From Owenia fusiformis (Eukaryota > Annelida > Polychaeta > Sabellida > Oweniidae), in assembly GCA_903813345.2 (NCBI GenBank), contig CAIIXF020000007.1, positions 39,511,671 to 39,575,670 on the forward strand: a stretch of DNA of 64,000 bases. The letters run 5' to 3'. Position 1 is the stretch's first letter. The number at the start of each line of letters is the position of its first letter. Position numbers and translations under genes: made by a program. Shown here piece by piece: positions 37,001-42,800 of the stretch. Below the pieces are notes generated by a model. It was not told the origin of the DNA. It was given only the letters and a program-made list of their open reading frames with translations, and made no database searches.

Positions 37001-37294
37001 TGTAACCACTGAAAAATATCATATTTTTGGCAATTTTTTACCTTAATCATCAAATACAGTTTTATAAACATTATCTATAGACTTTGAAATAATTTTCAAA
37101 AATACTGTAAAATAAATGTTTGCTATATTTTAGGCTGGAGAGGTATGATTTGCGATCAGCCCTGTCCACATCTTACATATGGTCTTAACTGTTCCCGGGA
37201 ATGTGCTTGTGTACATGGTAGCTGCGACAACATAGATGGCACTTGTGTTTGTTCCCCTGGTTACCAAGGCGACCATTGTGATGTAGAATGTGAT
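971..37294 (+). CDS. EMI plus multiple EGF-like domain receptor, Draper/CED-1/MEGF10-11 type; 5' part, 12 exons
   Basis: Twelve exons join in phase: 971-1095, 4613-4708, 23422-23522, 26736-26828, 27181-27282, 33581-33725, 34169-34283, 35264-35400, 35990-36132, 36244-36499, 36826-36938, 37134-37294 (1587 nt, 529 codons). The product starts with a signal peptide (residues 1 to about 27). An EMI domain follows (about 35-107, starting PNVC and ending [13 protein letters not shown]), then ten EGF-like modules (about 112-525), mostly of the eight-cysteine laminin-like kind seen in MEGF10. EMI followed by such repeats is the layout of the phagocytic receptors CED-1, Draper, MEGF10/11 and PEAR1, which act at the cell surface in engulfment and adhesion. 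Known members have about 15-17 modules, then one membrane span and a tail with NPxY/YxxL motifs; those parts are not found with certainty here. A secreted or scavenger-type relative is possible. Family assignment is strong; the exact orthologue is unknown. Confidence 0.9.
1763..1798. repeat. Short hairpin
   Basis: A 15-bp inverted repeat with one mismatch (TGCGTAACATCCTGG / CCAGAATGTTACGCA) surrounds a 6-nt loop. It is isolated within intron 1. No flanking element is recognised and its function is unknown. Confidence 0.7.
2182..2454 (-). CDS. Candidate antisense first coding exon or gene fragment, unknown protein
   Basis: On the minus strand an ATG in strong context (ACAAAATGGCGGCC, close to the TISU/YY1-type initiator) opens about 90 codons. 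The reading is acidic and well mixed (begins [15 protein letters not shown]). Upstream of it, to about 2710, the DNA is richer in CG than the rest of the intron, as expected of a promoter. A weak donor (GTATAT) follows the codons for GGVFM near 2222, and the frame stops at 2182. No family is recognised. It may be a real first exon of an overlapping minus-strand gene, a captured fragment, or chance. Confidence 0.25.
   Translation of the reverse strand: MAAKYDHNEHVEEMDCDFELFWLLEADNQLWSSKIETRIFSELKNEHSIAANSVLDSDQTLNLHRGEAADSGGVFMVYLCPVLFIYVKNS
2825..3030 (-). mobile_element. MITE family M1, copy 2 (inverted)
   Basis: This copy is related to 174-370 in reverse orientation. It starts GCAGTGATCCCCCCGG and carries the reverse complement of the internal ATTGGTCAAAA and GGGTGCAA motifs. 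The ends are more decayed than in the copy at 8599-8810. Confidence 0.65.
4190..4312 (+). repeat. Two-copy tandem repeat, about 62 bp
   Basis: Two copies read AAATCGTATTG, then CGTATTACATGAAAAAATCG, then TTGTCCCCGGGA, followed by a partial third. It sits next to the foldback at 4399-4590 and may belong to the same element. Confidence 0.65.
4399..4590. mobile_element. Foldback (hairpin) element abutting the exon 2 acceptor
   Basis: The two halves are imperfect reverse complements. AATAGGTTATAT, GGGATTGAATATGGG and AATATGATATTGACC on the left pair with GGTCAATATCATATT, CCCATATTCAATCCC and AATAACCTATAT on the right. The loop is around 4485-4500. The right end lies about 22 nt before the first base of exon 2, so the polypyrimidine/branch region of intron 1 is partly inside or directly next to the stem. 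Confidence 0.8.
4613..4708 (+). CDS. Exon 2: EMI domain, middle part
   Basis: Residues 42-73, entered in phase 2 and left in phase 2. It encodes [14 protein letters not shown], then [15 protein letters not shown]. The WC...PRC pair provides two EMI cysteines. The acceptor is TATTTTCAG (to 4612) and the donor GTAAGT (4709). Confidence 0.88.
4904..5108 (+). repeat. 19-bp minisatellite, about 10.5 copies (locus 1)
   Basis: The unit CCTCACCTATTTACATTYG repeats every 19 bp (copies at 4912, 4931, 4950 and on to 5083, with a degenerate last one at 5102). The peptide-like open frame across it comes from the repeat. Upstream (4740-4900) is a GAGGC-rich stretch that also precedes the related array at 18.85 kb, so unit and flank travel together. 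Confidence 0.92.
5276..5476 (+). mobile_element. Short element of the CACCACC/GGTGGTG family, copy 1
   Basis: It starts with a hairpin (CACTACCAAAAGTGGTGACA) and TATTGTTATGG. It ends with GGGCGGTGACAGTTTGTCATG then TTTATGCC, whose GGCGGTGACA inversely matches the start. Internally the start motif is repeated (5326-5365). Related copies are at 13420-16492, 22438-22578 and 30142-30288. Confidence 0.65.
5880..6150 (+). repeat. Degenerate low-complexity tract
   Basis: About 270 bp of irregular repeats of TTTGACTATA / TTTGGCTATA with 10-13-bp spacing. It has no coding meaning. Confidence 0.7.
6947..7122 (+). repeat. 22-bp minisatellite, 8 copies
   Basis: The unit AGTATTGTCACCCTGTATTC plus AG repeats with a strict 22-bp period from 6947; the third copy is variant (CCTTGTAACC). 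A 73-codon open frame over it is a consequence of the repeat. Confidence 0.93.
7560..7875 (+). repeat. GAGGCA-rich element with internal 22-bp minisatellite
   Basis: It starts with TGAGGCA motifs (7565-7610) and ends TGAGGCAGTGGCCTCACTTG near 7855. In between, ATGAAATGTCTGATATATAT plus TT repeats about 8 times with a 22-bp period (7648-7823). The GAGGCA/TGCCTC flanks resemble those of the 19-bp arrays at 4.9 and 18.9 kb and the degenerate copy at 21.1-21.35 kb. One family seems to carry different internal satellites. Confidence 0.7.
8599..8810 (+). mobile_element. MITE family M1, copy 3
   Basis: This is the best preserved copy. The ends are GCAGTGAGTGATCTCC and GGGGAGATCACTGC, with the same internal GGTCAAAA and GTGGGTGCAAATGG motifs as 174-370. 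Confidence 0.75.
9343..9520. repeat. CAGTAAAACCTGT-type repeat
   Basis: It begins ACAGTAAAATCTGTATGTAA and holds AAGTGTTCACTGTAG, then GGTGTTCACTACACAGGTTT. Both halves carry the GTTCAC motif in the same family arrangement as other copies in this window. Confidence 0.55.
9540..10640 (+). mobile_element. Element with CCCATCGAACG ends and GTCCGTCC tract
   Basis: The start is ATCCCATCGAACGAAGTTCG: a CGAACGAAGTTCG palindrome, then GTCCGTACGTCCGTCC repeats (9583-9618). Inside are about five units of roughly 130 bp, each with AAAATGGCCGCCATTTT, AAAAGTAGTGGAGCG and TTGGTATGTGAATAC. Near the end GTTCGATGGGAT (about 10607-10619) inversely matches the start. It is noncoding. This looks like a non-autonomous element with a terminal hairpin and a subterminal inverted end. 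Confidence 0.75.
12521..12567 (+). repeat. Microsatellite (TTTG)n(ATTG)n
   Basis: A tetranucleotide run, TTTG repeated and then ATTG repeated. Confidence 0.85.
12961..16747 (+). mobile_element. CAGTATAC-rich element with terminal inverted repeats, interrupted by a second element
   Basis: The ends CCCAGCCCATTGCCAGGTAT (from 12962) and ATACCTGGCAATAGGCTGGG (to 16747) are inverted copies with one mismatch. The outer parts (12961-13419 and 16493-16747) consist of CAGTATACTTTCAGTATAT-type units. The middle (13420-16492) is a different element. The two outer parts are thus halves of one older element split by insertion. Confidence 0.75.
13420..16492 (+). mobile_element. CACCACC/GGTGGTG-family element with ~140-bp minisatellite, nested insertion
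   Basis: It starts TGTCACCACCAAAAGTGGTG (hairpin) and ends GGTGGTGACATTTTGTCATG then TTAATGCC. The body is about 20 units of 135-160 bp that include TTTGACATTTGACCTTC, AATGACCTTCTCAAGG, AAAAAGGTC and CAACTTGCTTCAAATTGAC. An end sequence (15063-15095) is followed at 15096-15226 by an inverted copy of the start, then a second array (15227-16465) ending again with the same tail. The element therefore seems to have been internally duplicated. It is noncoding. Confidence 0.8.
18720..19120 (+). repeat. 19-bp minisatellite with GAGGC flank (locus 2), about 15 copies
   Basis: The unit TTTGCCTCACCTATTTATA repeats every 19 bp from about 18850 (18855, 18874, 18893 and on to 19064, then a shorter last unit). 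It is preceded by AGTGAGGCTTGAGGCAGGTG. Unit and flank match the array at 4.9 kb, with T/C and TT/GG unit variants. Three overlapping peptide frames arise because 19 is not a multiple of 3. Confidence 0.92.
21120..21350 (+). repeat. Degenerate third locus of the GAGGC / TTTGCCTCACC family
   Basis: GAGCCAGGCGAGGCAATTGC at about 21137 is followed near 21285-21345 by three decayed units (TTTGCCTTACC, TTTTCCTCAACA, TTTGCCTCACCTAC). A 137-codon open frame at 20829-21242 runs into this repeat and is not supported as a gene. Confidence 0.6.
22438..22578 (+). mobile_element. Short CACCACC/GGTGGTG-family element, copy 3
   Basis: It starts TATGTCACTTCCACAAGTGG then TGACATATTGTTATAG and ends CAGGTGGTAACATATTGCAT then GTTAATGCC. 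It has no internal minisatellite. Confidence 0.65.
23422..23522 (+). CDS. Exon 3: EMI domain, C-terminal part
   Basis: Residues 74-107, phase 2 in and phase 1 out. It encodes [20 protein letters not shown], then [13 protein letters not shown]. The [11 protein letters not shown] stretch is the most conserved part of EMI domains in this receptor family. The acceptor is TTATTCCAG and the donor GTAAGT. Confidence 0.92.
25260..25405. repeat. CAGTAAAACCTGT-type repeat, decayed
   Basis: AAAGTGTTCTTATTGG and AGGTGTTCATATTT recur, followed by AGTGTTCACATTAAGAGGTG and GTTCAGATTAAG, then CAAAACAGTAC. Confidence 0.5.
25735..25910. repeat. CAGTAAAACCTGT-type repeat, decayed
   Basis: Contains TCTGAACACCTCTCTTATCT, GAACACCTCTCAACAC and TGTGAACACCCTTGTTTATC. 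The order is that of the family, but the terminal motif is eroded. Confidence 0.5.
25981..26172 (+). mobile_element. CCCGTAGCCAGG-type MITE, copy 1
   Basis: It starts GGCCCATAGCCAGGATTTGC with a poly-G tract. Inside are TTCACTTTTGACAATTTTGG, AAAATGGCCAAAATCACC and AAAAACTGCATGA, and it ends near CCCCCTAGATACG. Related copies lie in both palindrome arms (43790-43990 and 62032-62230; a more diverged pair at 42610-42800 and 63220-63410) and at 52665-52865. Confidence 0.7.
26736..26828 (+). CDS. Exon 4: first EGF-like module
   Basis: Residues 108-138. It encodes [20 protein letters not shown] then [11 protein letters not shown]. This is a six-cysteine module directly after the EMI domain, as in MEGF10 (CxxxCVHGxCxxPxxCxC). 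Phase 1 in and out, so the exon could be skipped without a frameshift. The donor is GTAAGT. Confidence 0.94.
27181..27282 (+). CDS. Exon 5: EGF module 2, main part
   Basis: Residues 139-172: [30 protein letters not shown], then QCLPG, the laminin-like pattern. Phase 1 in and out (102 nt). The acceptor is GGGCTTTCAG and the donor GTAGGT. The module is completed in exon 6 (GWTGEYC). Confidence 0.93.
30142..30288 (+). mobile_element. Short CACCACC/GGTGGTG-family element, copy 4
   Basis: It starts ATGTTACCACCAGAAGTGG then AGGCATATTGTTA and ends AAGTAGTGACATTTTGCAAG then TTAATGCC. The last part with its downstream flank (about 84 bp, 30246-30329) is tandemly duplicated at 30330-30405. Confidence 0.6.
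30735..31075. repeat. CAGTAAAACCTGT-type repeat with 135-bp internal duplication
   Basis: It starts ACAGTAAAACCTGTCTAATC. A unit of about 140 bp containing TGTTCACATCTTGA, GCTCATCAATGCTGGATGAA and GAGCTCGGATATACAGG occurs twice (about 30790-30925 and 30930-31065). Confidence 0.75.
33371..33545 (+). pseudogene. Two decayed tandem copies of exon 6 and its acceptor region
   Basis: Copy A (33371-33440) aligns with the middle of exon 6 at an offset of about 221 bp. Read in the exon frame it gives [19 protein letters not shown], against [18 protein letters not shown] in exon 6. Copy B (about 33460-33545) aligns at an offset of 104 bp with the end of intron 5 plus the exon start. After an AG at 33476 it reads GWTGEYCNI, identical to exon 6, then diverges. 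Neither has an intact donor. These look like duplicated and abandoned pieces of an EGF exon. Confidence 0.8.
33581..33725 (+). CDS. Exon 6: end of EGF 2, EGF 3
   Basis: Residues 173-220. It completes module 2 (WTGEYC) and encodes module 3 ([38 protein letters not shown]). Phase 1 in, 2 out. The acceptor is TATATTCCAG and the donor GTAAGT. An arginine/threonine (DRTWTG) replaces the usual PGW, a mild deviation. Confidence 0.94.
34169..34283 (+). CDS. Exon 7: EGF module 4, short form
   Basis: Residues 221-259: [38 protein letters not shown]. The first loop (CPDDNPDC) is shorter than in the other modules and lacks the YG pair. Phase 2 in, 0 out. The acceptor is TTCTCGTAG and the donor CAG|GTAAGA. 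Confidence 0.93.
34298..34480. repeat. CAGTAAAACCTGT-type repeat (GTTCCACT subtype) in intron 7
   Basis: ACAGTAAAACATGTACAAGTGG is the start, split by ACGCC. Further on come AATGTTCCACTCG, GTGTTTCACTTACAGAGG and GTGTTCCATTTT. This is the same plan as the GTTCAC copies, and 36537-36640 has the same subtype. Confidence 0.55.
34690..35263 (+). repeat. 23-bp satellite that repeats the 3' splice site before exon 8
   Basis: The unit (TTAATGTTGATATTTGCAG plus GGTT) is repeated from 34703 to 35263. Twenty-six AG acceptor-like ends fall at 34703, 34726, 34749 and on to 35240 and 35263. Spacing is 23 bp except for 22 bp at 34955 and 35240 and a 10-bp short unit at 34965. The last AG (35263) is the true acceptor of exon 8, so the acceptor is itself the last unit. 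Most units keep TTGAT, a T-rich stretch and GCAG|GG. Confidence 0.95.
35264..35400 (+). CDS. Exon 8: end of EGF 4, EGF 5
   Basis: Residues 260-304: [45 protein letters not shown]. Phase 0 in, 2 out, donor GTAACA. Using the next upstream satellite acceptor (35240) would add 23 nt and shift the frame. Using 35218 adds 45 nt but reads TAA at 35246-35248. Only the last acceptor gives a continuous EGF reading. Confidence 0.94.
35528..35664. mobile_element. Foldback element in intron 8
   Basis: A near-perfect inverted repeat with arms of about 65 bp, centred near 35596. GCTGTGGTCACATTTACTTC, CGGCGCCCGGCCGATTGAG and CAAAATTGTATTC on the left pair with GAATAC-like, CTCACCGGCCAGGCGCTGG and GGAGCAAATGTGACCACGGC on the right. 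It is CG-richer than its surroundings. The open frames on both strands here mirror each other because of the palindrome. Confidence 0.85.
35990..36132 (+). CDS. Exon 9: EGF module 6
   Basis: Residues 305-352: [47 protein letters not shown]. It contains an N-glycosylation sequon (NCT). Phase 2 in, 1 out. The acceptor is TTGTGTTCCAG and the donor GTATGT. NDA replaces the usual NGG/NGA. Confidence 0.93.
36244..36499 (+). CDS. Exon 10: EGF modules 7 and 8
   Basis: Residues 353-437 in the longest exon (256 nt). Module 7 is unusual: [43 protein letters not shown]. It lacks the YG pair and has a longer [10 protein letters not shown] loop, like the SxxCHP modules of MEGF10. Module 8 is regular ([40 protein letters not shown], whose last residues come from exon 11). 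Phase 1 in, 2 out. The donor TA|GTAAGT lies across an in-frame TAG that splicing removes. Confidence 0.94.
36537..36640. repeat. CAGTAAAACCTGT-type repeat (GTTCC subtype) in intron 10
   Basis: It starts ACAGGTCAACCTGTGTAAGT, contains AAAGTGTTCCGCTAATGGC and GAGGTGTTCCGCTTCACAGG, and belongs with the copy in intron 7. Confidence 0.55.
36826..36938 (+). CDS. Exon 11: EGF module 9
   Basis: Residues 438-475: [41 protein letters not shown] is a possible N-glycosylation site. Phase 2 in, 1 out. The acceptor is TTCCATTTTAG and the donor GTAACA. Confidence 0.93.
37134..37294 (+). CDS. Exon 12: end of EGF 9, EGF module 10
   Basis: Residues 476-529: [54 protein letters not shown]. The donor is uncertain. 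GTACGT at 37295 gives phase 0; a weaker GTAGAA at 37283 would end after HCD, also phase 0. Module 10 is two residues shorter in its middle loop (VHGSC). If unspliced the frame stops at 37340, which would give a short secreted form. The continuing exons are not identified within the next kilobases. Confidence 0.9.
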
Positions 37295-38389
37295 GTACGT
37301 TTTGATATCTCTTTTACCTTTGAAATTCACGAATGTGTTTAGATAAACAAAATAAGGAATATTACACAAATTACCCAGTAAGAACATATAGAATATGTTA
37401 GTTGATAAGACTAGCCATTCACTTCCATATTATGTTTTTACACTGTGAAAAAAGCCAAATATAGTTTGTACTATAGCAAACTATTTTTTAGAATAACCCC
37501 CATATAGTTTGAATTTCACCTAAAATATGGGCGAGAATAGTTTCTCCCATATTCCTAAAAACGGAACACTTTAATATAAGTCCCGATATACTCTCCGGTA
37601 CGCCCATATAAACTAAAATAAGTTGCATATATCATTGCAGAGTGTATATCTTTACTGAACTATTTTCCACTTATACGCCTCAAAGTAGGAATCAAACCTA
37701 CTATATGCGGCAAAAAACAACTTATATTAAATAAAAACAGACTATATCAAACTATACTTGACTTATTCTTCTCTTATTCTACCTCAAAACAAACTATACG
37801 CGTCTTATACGCGATATTACGTAATAGCTTCAGTTCCCGAGTTTGTTGTTTTAACAGATTAAAAGCAAAGTCCAGCATTGAATGTATTTTGTTTTCAATG
37901 CTAATTAATTCGCTTGTTTAGATTAATCTGGTCATTTCTATAACTGAGGGTTCAAATTTCCATCAAAAAGTCATTTAGAAATTAAGCTTTTTACTTTTAC
38001 TAAATTGGACAATGACAGTCGAATTATAATTAACACCGTGTTAAATTTTGGATTCATTTCATTAAGTCAGTGCAAAGTTACATTTTTCAATTCACTTGGT
38101 ATTGAAGTAAAAATAATATAGAATAAAATGTTTAATATAGTTGCAATAAGAGGGAATCGTAGAGAATATTTTTTCCTGTATGGTAAGCAGTTATTTTCTG
38201 TATTATAGCGAAATAAGATATAAAAACTATTTTTAAAAATTAATTTTTATTTAATAATATTAATCGTGTATTATTTGAAGGGAACAACATATAATGCCAT
38301 ATAATATAGAATAATATTCTAGTCAGGAGCAAATTATGTGTTGGCATTTGCAATCAAAACCGGATTAAATGCGTTTATTTTTGAGCCGT

Positions 38390-39060
38390 TAATCCCTAAG
38401 TATTCAATTCCTATGAAATGAGTTTCATTCACACTAATTAATCCGTTTGTTAGGATTAATTTCTACAGCTGATGGTTCTTATTTCTCAAAAATTATTTGC
38501 AAATTAAGTTTTTACATATTTATTTGATTGAATAATGTCCCTCGAGTTATGATTAAGATTGTGTTAAATTTGGGATTCAATCGATCAATCCATTGGAAAG
38601 TTAATTTTTTATTCTTAATTAATGAGTTTTCCTCACATTTTTACTCTATTGTTTCTCTGTCACATCAAGTTTACAACAAACAACATTTAAACCCCCCTCT
38701 TATACAGGTACGTACAACCACCTGTACTATTCACTTTGCCAACCAAAAACAGTCATGACACGGAACTGCTTGATATTCAATTAATATATTACGCATTTCC
38801 CCTGGCCAACAATTCTTTAAAGAAATGCAGTTTTTCACCATTCACATACATGTACAGTACAAGTATTTTCAAAGCTCACACCATGCCATGCCGTCGAGAT
38901 GCCGGCTGCTCTACGCGTGCATCGCGACCGCTGCACGCCCGCTCTTCGTCTGTACGCCGAGCGCTCTTCGTGCTCACAGCGACAGCGATTCTACTGCTTA
39001 GCTAGCGCTTAGCATGCGCTATACGACCGATGTAGTTATCAGATTGTAATTTATACATGT
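38390..39060 (+). repeat. Repeat A plus CG-rich segment, copy 1
   Basis: 38390-38810 (TTAATCCCTAAGTATTCAAT near its start, CATTTAAACCCCCCTCTTAT near its end) matches 52228-52670 and 53380-53815. It is followed, as in the third copy, by CAAAGCTCACAC and a CG-rich block (38880-39030) with GCGATCG/GAGCGC-like motifs. The order repeat A then CG-rich block is therefore one ~650-bp interspersed unit. Confidence 0.75.
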
Positions 39061-40490
39061 ATGCACTGTACATATGCTTAGCGGTAGAATTCACAGTGAG
39101 CACGAAATGAAAGCAAGTTTGTTTAGATTGTAATTGAACTGGGCGTTTTTATATCCATTATACTGTATGCGGTCGTAATTAATCATTGGCTCACTAATTA
39201 TGCTCGATACTTTAAATGAATAAATTGGTAGTAAGTTTATCAGTTGAAAAATCCATAATACACACCAAGAACATGTAACTGAATTCAAATTGTATATAAT
39301 CCACGGTGTTTTCTTTTTTGGAAACACTCCGATAGGCATCGCCATCGGTATTGTTCTGCCGATCGGCTAAGTCATCGGGACGGCATTTCTGTCGGCGTAC
39401 AGTGTACATCAATGCATTGTGCAACTTACCTGTACATCGGAGGATCCAAGAAAACATCGATAAACTCATAATAATATTTCTTGAGAGTTAGATTATGTTT
39501 TGAGCGGGTAAAACTTGTGTCCACTATTAAGTTATATTCTTGAAACAATTCAATAAATAAGTATACTTAGAACTAGTTTTTTTTCAATAATAACTATTAT
39601 TGCCGTTTTAAAAATGTAGAAATCCTTTTATAGAGCATTCTGTACCATAATTTATAAAATAATCTTTCAGACGGGCAAATCACAATGAGGACAAATGATA
39701 AGTCTGTCATCATGTCTGTACGCACACGTAGATTGTACGTTGAAGTTGGACCGTCGATGATTTTTATTCCGACATTCAAAGACAAATATATTTGAAATAT
39801 TTTCAGGATTGTTATTCATTTGTTGTAATACAGATTGACTGATAGACCATTTAATTGTAATGGGTTGTGCTTGGGATTCACAGAATTATTCTATGATAAT
39901 CTGAGGATATATCAAAATTAATTTGAAATGCGGATGTTTACATAAAAGATCTTATTTCCATTTCGTAAAAACAAAAATATTGAAGTACGATATTAGATCG
40001 GATATCAGCGTACCTCTGTGGAAAAGAATCAAAAGATACTCGCAGTATGATGATTTGTCATTTTAGAAATTCGTCAATTTGACTAAACTATCCCCCGGAA
40101 CTAGCCTTTCAGGTTAAGCAAATGCGACAGATACATGTATCTAAAGAAAGTAACATTTTATTCTTGATTTCAGGGAATAATTGTAATGATAAACATAAAT
40201 TGCAATTATTATTGTTTTGCTCTAACATTCAATTATTATGATTCAACGCTTTCCCTCAATTTCTATCAGGTCATCGATCCCAGACTTCAGCAAATATTCC
40301 AATCATATTTTGCGTTTTATCAACTTTTCGAAAAGCTATACGCATATGATACTACAACTACTAACTGACAGTGGTTTATCGTAAATTTTTGCAAATATGG
40401 ATGTTTATACTGCTTGTATCTTATTCTAGGGAGTTTTATATAGACAGGACTTCCTCTTCACAATGTAATTAAATATTTTCTGTTTTGTAG

Positions 40491-40574
40491 GTTCCCGTGG
40501 GTAAGATACCAACAAGAACAATACGGCCCATCCTAAAGGGCACAGACCCGTCAGTGGCGTTCTTCAAGTTATAA
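40491..40574 (+). CDS. Possible short terminal exon, weak
   Basis: TATTTTCTGTTTTGTAG (to 40490) is a strong acceptor. In the frame that starts with the first base, 27 codons (VPVGKIPTRTIRPILK, then GTDPSVAFFKL) run to TAA. Exon 12 ends in phase 0, so it could be joined, giving a truncated secreted form. A similar pyrimidine tract plus GTTCCC occurs at 41630, which suggests a repeat instead. An open run of 27 codons can occur by chance. Confidence 0.15.
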   Translation, partial: VPVGKIPTRTIRPILKGTDPSVAFFKL

Positions 40575-41234
40575 CCCATGGAGATATAGTTTGTGAATCT
40601 TGCCTACACAGCTGCTCGATACAAGTGCAAAATACAAAATATAATATAGATAAATGTTTGGCATGCATTGTGTTTCTGTTTCATTGTTAAATTATTTGAT
40701 AACTTATAATATAGGTCCATGCTTATAATAAGCAGATAAGTTAGTTGCTTTTCAGGTATTAAGCGGCGATGTAGGACTGAAAACCCGGGACTGAAAACCA
40801 GCGTCACACATGTACATTTTCTCGGATATTCCTCCATAAGCAGATATACATGTTTGCATGTTTTAATTTTGATTTGATTTGTTTTTTTTGAATTACACGA
40901 TTTGGATAAAGTCTTTCAAATGTCACCAGTCTTTGGTGGTGAGATTTCATGTAGGAATTAGAATTAGAATAAGTTTCATTACGACTGTACGATCTGTTTT
41001 GTTTGCATCGTTCATTGTATAACGTTGATAAAACACAAGGGCAGCATTGGAATTAAAGAATTGTGCGATTCCCTACCTCCCATTCATAGATTTAGTCTCT
41101 GGCCATGGTATTCAAAATTATATTTGTTCTGTCATTCTGATTCCCGTGTCGGGACATTCAGATCTATCGGAGTCTCACTTTATCTAACCCTTTGGTATTC
41201 CAAAGGATAAAACTTGCTGTGGATCACACAATGG

Positions 41235-41465
41235 TGTCGGGAGATTAAACCAGTGAATGTTCCGATCGTCGCAACATTCGATACACCGAGAGATTTCACG
41301 GATTCATACATGCATACTGTACATGTATATTCAGCACAGTATGCATGTACATTCCATATATCCTTCCAATAATAAGTGCTGCATGTATAAACCTGTGAAA
41401 CCTCTCGGTCCATCGGATGTTGTGACGATCGGAACATTTTACTGGTTAAATCTCCCGATACTGGA
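41235..41465. mobile_element. Foldback element, arms about 65 bp
   Basis: GTCGGGAGATTAAACCAGTG, AATGTTCCGATCGTCGCAAC and CGAGAGATTTCAC on the left are inverted at 41397-41462 (GTGAAACCTCTCGG, GTTGTGACGATCGGAACATT, ACTGGTTAAATCTCCCG). The centre has a second hairpin (CATGCATACTGT / ACAGTATGCATG). The two strands therefore give nearly the same peptide frames, which are not genes. Confidence 0.88.
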
Positions 41466-42609
41466 AATAAGAATGACAGGGGAAATCTGGGAAATCTGAC
41501 AGAGTCCATGCGTCCTGAGCTTTATGTGACTGGCAAATAAAATCAGCACGGAAAGTGCATCCAACGAATGAGGGGAATTTTCATACTTTATCATTCCGTT
41601 CTTAATATATTGTATAATATATTTGTTTTCTGTTTTACGGGTTCCCATTGAAATTGGTTACAACACAGGCAATATATCGCAGGTTAAATGAGTGTTCAAC
41701 AATTAATTACGGCGGTCTTCATTTTATAGTTCATGAAAATTGCCTCAAGTACAATGTCAAAATCTCATGATGATTTCTTCCGACCTATGTTTACTGACGA
41801 GAGAGGGGTATGCAGTTGCTTGAAGCAAGCATAAACTATGAAAAATCCATAGTCCGATAATTAATTAATTGGCACGAATCTGTTAATTGTTTTTGTTATT
41901 GTTACTTGATTAGACGGATTTTCATATATTATCTGCATTGAGATGGCTGATTATAAGGCATGACTATTTTTTCCAGTTATGTTAATTGTTATTTTATATG
42001 TTTGAAATATTTATTAATCCATCCATTTTTCATTTTGATATACTTTTCAAAGCGACTTTTGGTTTTATCTCGGTGTTTTATTTATGATAATTTTTAACAA
42101 AGTTAGGACTAGCCTACAAGGAATTCCATATAGCCTATAATTGATTTTAATTTAATAAAGTTTGCTGATAATTGATTTAAGTGTAGAAATGGTAACGCTC
42201 CCGAAGAGTGCGTGTGTGCCTGGCAGGATCGCCAATAGAATTGCATGTTGTTGTTTTTTGATAGTTAGTTTAGAACTTTTACCACGTGAAGTATTCAATC
42301 CATATACGCAAACGTGCGTGTACTTTGAAGGGCTTTGAAGTCTCTGGTAACATTAATTTTTAGGGTTTCGAAGCCATTTCCACCCCCTCCGGTATTCTTT
42401 CTATGGGAGAGGTTTTTCAAAAATAATTATAAACTTTTGAGACCTTTGGGGATATCAAGTCACATATCCTTATATATTTAGTTTTTTTCCGGAAGGATTA
42501 GAAAATAAAAATTAAAACATAGAGAGGCAAAGACGTGAAAGTGTGGGAAGTTTTAATATTTAATTTATGCTTTTCTTTCATTCAAATGGCAACCCTCGAA
42601 TATAATTGC

Positions 42610-42800
42610 AATTGACCTCCATTGCATTTAAAGGGGGAGGGGGTTCAATCATCGCCTTTCTCCAAAGTTTATTTAAAATCGTGCAGTTTTTCATGATTCT
42701 GAGCTCTTTTAACTTAAGTGATGACCAATGTTGTTTAATGTGGACCCCCTGCCCCTATCACTGGAAAATGGCTACGGGCCTGAAAGGGCAAATATTGTCA
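42610..42800 (-). mobile_element. CCCGTAGCC-type MITE, diverged, arm 1
   Basis: Reverse orientation: it ends GGCTACGGGCCTGAAAGGGC at about 42772-42790. Inside are CGTGCAGTTTTTCATGATTC and GGGGGTTCAATCATCG. An identical mirror copy lies at 63220-63410. An 85-codon open frame covering it is not a gene. Confidence 0.65.

Larger units (their letters stand above)
37295..42022. other. Region between the last sure exon and the palindrome
   Basis: No EGF-like exon was found. 37.44-37.85 kb is an odd stretch rich in ACTATA/ACTTAT and TATACGCG. 38.39-39.06 kb is a repeat also found at the palindrome centre. 41.23-41.46 kb is a foldback element. 39.8-40.9 and 41.5-42.0 kb show nothing clear apart from a possible short terminal exon at 40491. 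Confidence 0.7.

Noticed and set aside
38736-39005. An 89-codon frame ending in a hydrophobic stretch
   Set aside because: It spans repeat A and its CG-rich block, which recur at the palindrome centre; it is not a transmembrane exon.
39212-39469. A minus-strand frame starting MSLSMFSWILRC with a perfect CAG|GTAAGT donor
   Set aside because: The donor is good, but only 13 codons precede it and nothing supports a gene there. The rest of the frame is AT-rich noise.
41630-41690. CTGTTTTACGGGTTCCCATTG followed by 17 open codons
   Set aside because: There is no AG acceptor at the right place, and it resembles the tract at 40480, so it is more likely repeat-derived.
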